A DNA stretch of 64,000 nucleotides from Yponomeuta sedellus. Taxonomy: Eukaryota > Arthropoda > Insecta > Lepidoptera > Yponomeutidae. The stretch spans positions 11,569,992-11,633,991 of the forward strand of contig OW203726.1 in NCBI GenBank assembly GCA_934045075.1, read 5' to 3'. Shown here one piece after another: positions 45,201 through 57,200 of the stretch (its first letter is position 1; the number at the start of each line of letters is the position of its first letter). The notes beneath the pieces are model-generated. The model was not told where the DNA came from. It was given only the letters and a program-made list of their open reading frames with translations, and searched no databases. The position numbers and the translations under genes are program-made.

Positions 45201-48200
45201 TGACGAATTTTTCTAAAGATACGATTAAAACAGCGAATTTCTGTGACTTTTATTATCTGTTCGAAGGAACTTCGAGTATCTGAAGAAAATAAATAGTAAA
45301 CAGCTACATGCCAGATACGTTTTTTATACACCATCTACCTACGTCTCACTGCAGTGTACAAGCCTTCTTTAAAGAGGATGGGCTCAACTAGCGCGCCCTT
45401 TAATGGATTCGCAACTGGGCTTTGAATATTTAATTAAATTGAGATGAAAATGTCTGGATGACTTATTTAAATATATCCAGACAATTTGAAACTGCTGCCC
45501 AAACTTTTATGTTACGTAGGCTCTACATTAAAATGATTAAGTTGTTTTGTTACGTACCTCCAAAAATTTGTACTTCAGTACCATTGTATCCGGATATAAT
45601 AATGGCCTCATGGCTAACTTCACCAGCTTGAACGATGCCGGTGTAAAGAGCGCCTTCAAAAGATGCCTCAGAATTCGCCGAATCTGCTAAAATGACTTAG
45701 ATTAATAAAGTAGTACGAATTGGTTGTGATTACGGTCTTAAATCTAGACTTAAAATTAGCCTAACCACAAGCGTGCTAAGGGAAATAGGAAGAAAGAATG
45801 ACAAGTGTTGATAAGCAGCCAATAGTGTTCACTATCTATAAGTAGGTTTGTAGACCGATAAAGTCGTGTTGATAAAAGAGATAAGTTGTATTGAATAGCT
45901 TGTTTTCTTGACAAAAACATGATCACATTACCAATAATAAACTTTTGAATAATATAACCTGATTGATGAGCCATATGAAGATTTATAAATTTCTATGTTT
46001 CTCAAAATTCACTGACCAGTTTCTAATAATATGAAGATTCCAGCTCTAGCTGTTATGGTTCCAGTTTTGCTAGCAGCTAATGTAAACAGGAAGTGACCAT
46101 ATGGTAATGGCGATACCAGAATTTCTCCAACTGGATGTATTGTTACGATATTATCTTCATGTTCGATTTCGAACCACTGTGAATTATCTGTAATTAACAA
46201 TGTAGTTATGATAACGTGAAATTATGAAGAAGGTTTTCGTGAACAATGATTAATAAGTAGAAGAAACCTATTGTTGCTATTACAAACGATACAAAACTTA
46301 CCTCCTTCAAGTTGAAACTCAACAGTGTCATCATAACCTTGGCTTAATACTATGTCACTTTGTAACCGAAGACCAGTATTAATACTATAAAATCCGACGT
46401 AATACGTTTCACTAAATGCAGGTATTACAATAGTTTCATTGACCCGTGTGTGTTGTAAAATAACTGCAGCGTAAGCTGAAATGGCCTGGTCTGCGGACGC
46501 TATGATATCCAGAACAGTCAAGGGTGTACTTTGCAAAATATCATCCGGTATCGAATTAGTCAATACTAATGTGACATTGGCACCATCGTTATTAGAACTG
46601 AAATATTCTGAGAGCTCTGTGAACAAAATTGTGATGAGAGTATAAATACCTTACACGATAATTTAAAACGAAGGAAATCCCTTTATAATTACCTCCTTGC
46701 AGAGTAAATTGTACATTGCCAGAATATCCTTCCATCAAAGTAATTGGATCTAGAGATACCATTTCGGGCCCTAGATTGCCTTGATAACTTACTGCACTAA
46801 ACCTCAAAACAGTTGTGGAGGAAGCACCTGCAAAACATATTTTGTTTATTTATTACAATAGCAATTTATATTTTCCTTTAGGAAGCGCTCATGGCCTAGT
46901 CGAACCGAGTGAATGGAATCAATCACTTGCGTTAAAACAGGCGCGGCCAGGTGTGGGTGATGGTATGGAAGTCACGGGACGGTCACCCAGAGATGGGTGA
47001 CCGTCCCGTGACTACCGCTAGTGGCATTTTATCCGAGCGCTTCCATGTTTCACAAGGCACATTAAGCCGTTGGTGCTGGCTGTCATGTAATGGCAGCCGT
47101 TAAGGCATATCAGAGGCCTTATAGGCGGCTTGATACTGCTTGATACGCCACTGTCTTACAATCCTCCACCAACCCGGACTTGGCCCCCGTGGTGGATGGA
47201 ATATGGCTTAACCTTCCTGTGATGCAGGAAGAGACTCGTGCCCCAGCAGTGGGGACATACAAGGGTTGATATCGATTACGAATTGACACTTACCTTCTGA
47301 AGATAAAAGTGATATCACTACAACAGTTCTGGCAAAGTTACTGTTAGCAGATTGTGCCCTTAGTGTAAATATGAGTTTACGATTACTTTCTAGTACTTCT
47401 GTTGGAATAGCACTGGATAGTGTCAGTGTCAATGAATTGCCATTTTGTTCAACGGTGAACCACTGTGAGCTTTCTGAAACGAAAGTGTTCAATATTAATG
47501 TTGGCACAATAATTAAAGTACTTAATCAGTCTAACTATAATGCGCTTTAATTAGGAATCAAATAAATTTGTAAATTAAAGAAATCAAAGAAATAAAATAA
47601 ATTTGTATCTTACCTCCTTCCTGAGTGAAAACGACGTTTTCATCGTAACCTTCAATTAAGGAAATACTATCTTCAAATATAAGACCATTTTCTTCACTAT
47701 AGCTGCCAGTATAATATATTTCACTAAACTGAAGAGTTACTGAAGCTGTTTCATTATCAATATCTATGATTACTTCAAAAATTATGGTGGTATAAGCGCT
47801 TATGGCTTGTGGTCCTGAAGCTTGCAGTTCAAGTATTATGATACGGTTATCCGGAACAGATTCTTCTGGCAGAGATTCTTCTAATAAGATCGTAACGGTT
47901 GCGTCAACAGATGTTATTATGAAGTAGCTGGCTAGTTCTGCAAAAATAGTTCAAATTGCTTTTCTGTACGATATTTTGTTCCACAAGGAAACGACATTCA
48001 AGTACCCATAAAACACATAATTTTCCGAAAGCTGATTAAATTTTAGTATTTCTAGTCTTCAGTTTGGACCATCCAGTTGCAAAGTTAAATAACCTGTATT
48101 GAAACACTGACTTACATCACTCACTGGCTCTAATGTCGAGCAGTTACTCGAATATTGTAAATCCTCTTTAGTACTTGAACTAAATCAATAACTAGTATTA

Positions 48201-51200
48201 ATCTTACCTCCTCTTAACGTAAAGTCAACATTTTCACTGAACCCTTGAGTCAGTTCTATTGTATCTATGGTAGATATTGTGTAGTTTTCAATTGTGCCCT
48301 GGTGAATAGCGCGCTCGAAGCTCAAAACCGATATTGCCAAAGGATCTGCAAACATGAATATTATGTCATTAGTGCGGAATTGTATAGTCGACCATACATC
48401 TACTTCTTCGTTAGTGACCTAAACTCAGTTACGATACGAGTGACTTTCCAATTGAATTGTACACGTTGACGTGCTGTCGACCGTAGAGAGTTATGTGACT
48501 CTAGTTTTAGTGTAGTACAGAGTATATTTCTTATATTGATTTCAACTCACCGTCTGCAAGTGATATAATAATGGTTGAACTTGCTATACTGCTGCCGGGT
48601 TTCTGCGCCGTGATAACGAATATTAACTTTTGGTTATTAGCTAAGATTTCTATAGGGATGGAAGACGCCAAAGATAATATGATCGAATTGCCATCTTGGG
48701 TCAGTGTAAAGTATTGCGTGTTATCTGGAATAAAACAAAGTAGGCAATTTCACATCAAGTGGGGCACAATATAGGCTAATAAAACATTGCATCACATTAA
48801 CCGAATATCCGCGGTGGGCACGCATGATGTAAAAGCTTATATTCTCTCTCTCTCTCTTTCTCGAAGAAAACACGTCTCGTAACAAAATGTCTACTTACCT
48901 CCAGTAAGATTGAAAGTAACGGTTTCGTCATATCCATCAGACAATGACACCACGGCTTCAAAAGTCAAACCATCTTCATCTGTATACGATCCCGTATAAT
49001 ATGGTTCACTGAATGTTAATGTTGACAAAATTACTTCTTCGTCCTCGGCTTCAATTTCCAATATCACTGTAGCATAAGCAGATATAGCTTGTGGAGCCGA
49101 AGCTTGGAGTTCGAGGACAATCAGGCGATTTTGCGGTATCGATTCTTCAGATAACTCTAGTAGTTCTATACGTACGTTTGGACCTTCCGTTACAGCATTG
49201 AATAGAGATGAGAGTTCTGAAAACGGCCAGATAATAGTCAGCGTGCATTTCATACCGAGTAGTTAGTAAGGTAGTTAAGATTCTCCGCATTTAGCCTCAT
49301 ACTTGGGCCATTGTACGTTGCAAGCGCTGAGGTACGTTAACACTTCAGACATTTGAGTTCCCTTACGAAGTTTTTCTTCACCATCAGCGTGTGGTAGTGC
49401 TAATACCTAAAACTTAATGTACATAACTTAGAAAACAAAGTCATAGGTACATGCCGGGGTTCGAACCCTCGACCTTCCGATTGAGAAGCCGGCGTTCTAC
49501 ACCGCTCCGCTACCACCACTCTCTAGTATATTATACTATTCTTCCGAGTAAAAGCACTCACGAACTAAAGCGGTCGCGATCGCGGTGGCCTTCATTTACT
49601 TGAGAACTTCGCATAATTTACTGTAGTACAATAGTAGTAATAGTATAGACGAATTAAAACCAACATGTTCTGATTGAGCAATCATTTCTTCGGCAGTCAA
49701 TCAAATAATCGTGTCCATATCCCCTTTGGCCTATCAACACAAGACCGCGAGGGTTTTATGGCCTAAATGGGCCGCCACCGTGACGCTATAGTAAGTGACA
49801 TGCTTAAAACCTTTCAATTGACTGAGCTAAACTTTTCTGTAAATTGGAATGTTAATTACCTCCATACAAGGCAAACGTTACATTTTCCGTATAGCCTTCC
49901 GAGAGTGTTATGGCATCCAAAACGACCTCATTGTCCTCAATGGTGCCGCGATAGTGAATTTCCTCAAATCTTAGAACTGTAGTCGCCTCCGCTGAAGTAG
50001 TAATGAAAAAACCATTAGGAAATTCCGGCCAAGCAAGAATGGTATAGAATTTTTTTTTATATCTTAGTACTTACCATCAATGAGTGAAATTATAATGGTC
50101 GCTCTAGAGGCGGAGTGTCCCGGCTGGCTTGCAGTAACAGTGAAGATTAAATTGTGGTTATCTAATAGAACCTCTGCAGGAATCGCACTAGAGATGCTCA
50201 ATTCTGCGACGTTTCCGACTTGCTCGAGCGTGAACCATTCGATGTAATCTTGTGGGAATAAAATAAGTTTTAGATACGAGTAGTAGCTTTAAAAGTATGG
50301 CTGAAGTAGAACCGCCTGGGACGTCTCTTACCGGCCCGAGAGCCCAGAGATTAATGTATGTATTCGGCAAACTAGGTTACCCTACATACATACATAACCT
50401 GTATGCCAGAGGGGTAGGCAGACAGGGACTGCCACTTGCCACGATCCTGACAGATCACCTTCGCTTCACAACGTTTATAAGTCGTTGCATGCACGCACGC
50501 CAGTTTCGGGTACTTTTTATCTTTCCTTTTGCTAATACATCCCCTATTTGGTCGATGTATTTCCGCCTGGGACGTCTCTTACCAGCCTTAGGATACCCTT
50601 TGCTACGTTAATCACGGAAGACCAACTTAAACATGAAGATACACCCAGATCGAGGCCACTTGTACAAATCAAGTACAGCTCCAATGAGAATCGAACACAC
50701 GACCTTTGTCTTGGTAGTTAAGCGTGTAAACCGCTAGACCAACGAGGCAGGCATCGAGGTTACGTAATTAATAACCAACAACCCGACTTCTGAGCACTAA
50801 CTACTAAGCAGGCGGGACCAACTTATGTACTTCCCAGTGAGTTACACTGTTGAGTTTGGACAAAAAATGCACACTCAGTCCCTTAAGGTACGTACTCTTA
50901 GGAAAGGCATAACATCTTGGAACAATTTAAAAAAAAAAACCTACTTAGAGGCTAAAAATTCCATGCATGCCGGGATTCGAACCCGCGACCTCTGGCTATC
51001 CGTGCCAGCGCTCTTTCCAACTAAATACGTATTGATTACATATTGTAACCATAGCTTTTCGAATAAAATATTTATTTAAATTTTATTGCGCATGAGTTAC
51101 TGATGGATTTTGAATGACATTATTGTTTCATTATAATTCTCATATTTAAATTGTCAATACAATTTGTGTTTGCATGCTAGTTTATTTAATTAGATTAAGT

Positions 51201-54200
51201 ATATACCGCAAATAATTATGGAATAGCGTAAGCTGTAATGTAATTATGTTAATTTGCGAAATAAATAAATCGCGGATGTGAAACATAACTGATTACCTAC
51301 TACTTACTGATGATAATTACTTCAGCCAGATGTCGTACGTAATACAGAGAATAGTGTAGAGGTTCGAAATTTCACTGATGCCGGTGAGTCGCCCATTAGC
51401 TCAGTTGGAAAGAGCGCTGGCACGGATAGCCAGAGGTCGCGGGTTCGAATCCCGGCATGCATGGAATTTTTAGCCTCTAAGTAGGTTTTTAAATTGTCCA
51501 CAGCACGGGTTAGTGCATTAAAAAAAATATATCTTGGAACAAATTACCTCCTTCTAAGGCGTATGTTACAGCCCCATTGTTGCCGTTGCTGACAGCTATC
51601 GAGCTATCAAACGCTAATCCTTGTTCGGTGTATGCGCCCGTGTAATACGGCTCGGTGAAAACTAATGGTATCAATATATCGCCGGGGCCGTGGTCTAAGA
51701 CAATCGCCGTGTAGGCAGAAATTGCTTGCGGAGCCGCTGCTTCGAGTTCTAATAGTATTATCCTGTTAATCGCCAAGATGTCTTCTGGTATTGGTGCTAT
51801 TAGTTCTACGGTAACTGTACCAGCGACGTCCGTGTGTTCGAAGTACTCTGCTAGGTCTGTAAACAGGAACAAAGAACGGGAGTAAATAAAGACAGTTGCG
51901 ATTCTTGGTATCAAGTTATTGTATAGTTATTTAATAACAACTGTAACATTAGATAAAGGTATTTATGCCACACCTGGCAATAAAGTGGCTTTTTTCGCAC
52001 GCTGCGCGTACGAAAAAAGCCGCTTTCTGGCCAGGTGTAGACACACAACACGGGAGGTAATAAAGAAAGCTCTCGATCGCATATTTACGTCCCTCGCTTG
52101 CAGCTCGGGCCGCAAACTTCTGCGATCTCGGCCTTTCGTTGTATTACCACCCAAGTTGTGTAATGTACTATTTTAATACAGTTGCTCAAAAAGTGGCGTA
52201 TTACAGGGACGTATAGCGTGCGGGATGTGGGCTATAACACACTCGTGCTTTTTTTTACCTTTCCCGCACTCGTGCGTTTTCTTTCCCAACTGTCAAAATA
52301 ATTTCTATTAAAAAGAAAAACCAACCATGAAGTTTTTACAAAAAAAAATCATAGAAGTTTTTATGAGCTACTAATTTGTTTCAATATCAGATTTAATGAT
52401 TTGATTGAATGAGTTAAGTTAGGTTTCATTTCATCTCATTAAATTTCATTTTCATTTCATATCAGTAAAAAAAAATCTACTGAAGACTTGGCTGTATGGG
52501 CATAGTTCCCTTGGCCTACTAGAATGGGTGAAGAAAAAAAATCTCTGCTTATATTTTTTTACGGTTGGCGCCATTTTCCAAATAATTTTTCTTTAATAAA
52601 TTGCTTATTTTTTTCGCAACTGTATTAAAAATAGTCGTTCAGTACACGTGCGGAACCGTCATTGAAACTTGTTCCGACTGTCAACCCTCGCCTTCGGCTG
52701 CGCCTCGGCTCGGGTAGACATTTGTCGGAACTCTTTGCAATGACAGCCTTTCCGCACTTGTAATGAAATATAAATAATAATAATAAAATAAGAAATAGTC
52801 ATCCGGGACCACGGCACCTGAAAAAGTGCCGAAACGTTGGAAAATTGTAAAAATGTAATAAACGAGCATAAATCCGTATAAAAACAGTTTTAATTATGTC
52901 TACTGCTCGTGTTAACCTTAGAAAATACTATGAAATATACTTTTACCTCCTCGTAGCGTTAAGTTTATATCTTCGCCGTAGCCTTCTGATACAACTATTG
53001 AGTCCAGATTAATGGTCTGGTTTTGCAGTTGGCCCATGTAATAACTTTGTTCAAAGCCAAGCAACCTCTGCGGCGCAGATTCTGGGGATAGTACGAACAC
53101 TTAATTAAAGTTTTTCTTTGTTTCTTATCACATCACACTAATATTATAAAGGCGAAGTTTTTGAGTGTGTATATTTGTTACTTCTTTACGTCTATAACTA
53201 CGTCTGGAGCGTATTTAATAAAATTTGCTGTGGAGTTAGCTGAGATCCAGGATTAACACACACTATTAAAACAGACTACGTTTTACTGCGAGAAAATGTC
53301 TTATTCCCATGGGAAAATCGAAGAAAATTCTGTATGTAGGTAATCATATTATCATAGGTTAGACTACTATATAAAGTGATATAAAAAGTGTCACAGAATC
53401 TCCATATGTATTCATGAATTGGAACTAATTTTACAATGGTTTCTACTTCAAGATACGAAAATTACCATTTCACGGCATCAAAGTGTTAATAGAGCTAATA
53501 TTATATTTTCTCAATCTCGAAATTTTCCCCCTAGAAGGAGGTTTTCTTATCGTCGAGCAACTATATAAGAGTAGAAGATCTCCCTATTTTCAAATAGATA
53601 CGAAGATTTTATTACACCCTGTATATACTAAAGCAATGCGATTGTGATTTTATCTTCAATAAACACCGATGGTTGAAGGATTTAACAGCTGAATGTAAAA
53701 AAAAAAACCAAACTTAGCCCAATATCCTCCTAAGCCCTGGAGATAAACTTACTTCAAGTCTTCTAAAACTACGTAGATTTTGAAGAATTTTTTCTTCTTG
53801 TTGTCCAAAAAATGATAATGAAAATATTGGACCTTGAACAGTAAGACTTTCTATTAAATCATTGGGTGTAAATTAAGAAATTTATTCGTGATGTCTCATT
53901 TCTAGGACGCCATGGCGTAGGAGAATATTGATTTTACGAACGAATTTTATTCTCAAGTTTAACAAATACCTGAAAGGATATTCAGGTCACGTTAAAAACC
54001 CCAATTGTTTGCGTTTAGACAGAAATACAGCCAGTCACCTAACTACGTAATAATATCTCTACAAATCAATATAAAACCGGAAGTTTCTCTACGCGAGGGA
54101 AGGAATAAGTACTAGCAATAGTACTCAACTTTACATTTTTGTTGCATAGTCGCCCGTAACGTAATCGAGTAAAGACACATGCGTAAAGACTGATGTGTGG

Positions 54201-57200
54201 CCAATGTACAAAAGAACAAGTTTTTGCCGGGATAAGTAATATTTTATTACCTTCACTTAACGAAATGACGACGGCAGTTCTTCCGCTTAGATTGCCACGG
54301 CGCGCTAAAATTGAGAACAAGAGGTTCCTATTGCTTTCCAAGACGTCAGGAGGGATCGTAGTGTTTAGTAGTAAAGTTAAGACGTCGCCATTTTGCTCTA
54401 GACTAAACCAGGCAGATTGTTCTGAAAAATAAAGACACTATAATTAGATAGATAGATGGAGAAAATATTACACCAGGGATTACATAAGAGACTTAAAAAA
54501 CTACTGTACAGTGCAAGTGGCGGCGTTATTACTAAAAGTAATTTCTTCCAGACAACCATTGACGGAAAAGAAGAAATGTAAACTGAATGACGGGTAGTCG
54601 GTGCAACTAAACTATATTAGACAACATATTATTTTATAGTTATAATAGACATACATAAGCGGTACATAAATATAAAACAAATAAAATAAACATACACAAA
54701 AAAAAACATAGGACATGAACGAAAAATATACCTACGTAATACTAGAAAGGAATTTCACAAATAAAAATAACAAACTTACGTTAAGGAAAAATAGTGGTTA
54801 GATCTACAAAGGTCAAGGCGCCTATCTCAAATAACGTTAAACAAGTTCTTTAACGATAATCACATCAAAATGTCTCCGTAAATACGAAAACCCTTTTCGT
54901 AGCTCGAGTCTAACAGACTTTGTTAAGTGGATTAAGAAGCTAAACTAGTTACCTCACCAAAATAACAAGATAAACTTTACCTCCTTCCAATGAAAATAAA
55001 ACCGAGTCGTCGAAGCCATCAATCAAACGGATTTGCTGATCAAAGCTTAAGCCGGCTATTTCAGTATACGAGCCCGAGTAATACGATTCTTCGAAAAGTG
55101 GAGCGATCAGTTCTATACTGATGTTTCGTGTTAACTCCATGACGATTGCGGCGTAAGCAACTGCAGACGAACTTTTGGCCTCAAGAGTGAGTATCAGAAC
55201 GTTCCCAGTCATATCCTCGGGCAATTCAGTTAACAGTCGCAAACTCACTGCATTCACCTCGTTAGTGACTTCAAAGAACTCCGCCAGATCTACAAGGGAG
55301 GAACAAAGCGTCACATTTACCGGTCCATTTTATAACGAAATAAAATAGCAGCATTAATAAAATATTACTTTAGCAATAAAAATATTACTTTAGTAATATT
55401 TTATCGATGATAGCAGTAAGAAAATGTCATTTCAGCAGCGAACTATATTGAAGGCCAAGTGAACCGTACCTCCGGAAACAGTAAAGTTTACGTCCTGCGA
55501 GTATCCTTCGGCGAGATTTATCTCGGCTAGCGATAAGCTTCCGTTGACAATGGTGCCGTAATAATAAGGATTTGAAAAGCGCAGCACTTCCGTCTCCGGT
55601 GTATCTATGAACGGTGAGGAGAAACATTGACATTATTTTTAGGATATATTAAGGTAAGGAACGCATTGAATGCGTGACCCTTTTAAAGCTTTTACAGAAA
55701 ACTTTTCACAGAAACGTAGATTTCCAATCTTTTATTTTTATGTTCTGTTACTGTAATAAGTTTTGCACCGAATAGGGTAAATCAAAGTATTAAGTCAGAC
55801 CTGTGAGTGAAACGATGACCGCAGCGCTCCCCGACAGAGTTCCAGGTTTATTGGCGACCACAGCAAACACCAAGTGGCTTCTATCCGCAACTTGAGAGGG
55901 GCCCTCATTAATAATGGATAAGTTTAAACTGTTGCCATTCCGTATTATTGCAAACCACTCGGCATCATCTGAAATATAGGACCGACAGTTATGGGGGACA
56001 AATTATTATAGGACGAACGCTGAATTTTACTTCGAACGTGATCCGTATTTTTATCCGCGGGTATTTGCCGAGCGCGCGGCTGAAAGGGGATGTCTCCTTT
56101 TACTAAATATGACTTGATAATAATACGTGATGCAGCACTCCTGAGATATAAATTTACTTACCGCCTTCTATGGAAAACTCGACAGTGTCGTCGTACCCCT
56201 GTACGAGCTGCATTGTATGCGTAAACGTTAAACCGCCTTCAACGGAGTAGGAGCCGGTGTAAAAAGCACTGTCAAATACCGGTGTTAGTTGATCCGACCT
56301 CACTATCTCCAAGACCATTATAGTAAACCCATTGATAGAGCCTGCTCTAGAGACTTGAATGTCGAGCACTAGAAAGGCCTCACTGGCAATGATATCCGAC
56401 AAGTCGCTAGCCAGCTCTATTGTCACAGAATTTCCCTCTTGATTCAACGTGAAATATGAGCTGTAGTCTGAAATGTCAGTTACACAATGTTATTAATCAT
56501 CCTTTGAAAGCTTATACATTTCGTTACACATTTCTTTCCGCAAAGAAGTCGTTAACTTACAATGAACCAGTTATTCATAGTTGTTTAACCAGTTATTTAA
56601 GATACAGTTCTTAAACCCAATAATAGCTATAAGTAAAGTAACTAAACATCCTCACACACCACACAACTCACACATGGACACACACTTACACTATAAATAT
56701 ATGAACTTTCCCTCAATCTCATCATACAGTCTTATTATTTTTAAAATAATAATTTAGTAGTAATAGTAATTTTATTCATAAGACATTCAACCACTACGTT
56801 TAGGATTTAGGATATATATCCTAAATCCTAAACGTAGTGGTTGAATGTCTTTGTCCTAAATGATCCAGGATAGATACTGTCATATTTTTTTATTCCTCTG
56901 TGCTTGTACGACTGTCACCCTGCGATACGGCCGTTAAGTCTTGAGTTATTTTTACTCCAATTAATATTTTTTACTTGTAATAAAAAGTTTGTTTAGCTGC
57001 CGACCGTGGTCGCAGCCTACGCCTCCATAATACAGGTGTGTGTTTATGTATGTTTGTTTGTAGCTTTTGCTTACCTCCAGTGATAGTAAAGTTGAGATTT
57101 TCGAAGTATTCCCCAAGCAGGACAAGGGGCTCTGCCTGCAGCGACCCATTCTCTATGCGACCCACGTAGCTGGGATGCGCGAATCGTAGAACCTCGCTCG

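Noticed and set aside
51400..51475. Possible functional tRNA gene
   Set aside because: A and B boxes and an anticodon-like stem are present, but the acceptor stem does not pair, the base before the anticodon is C instead of U, and the sequence continues into a SINE tail with target duplication.
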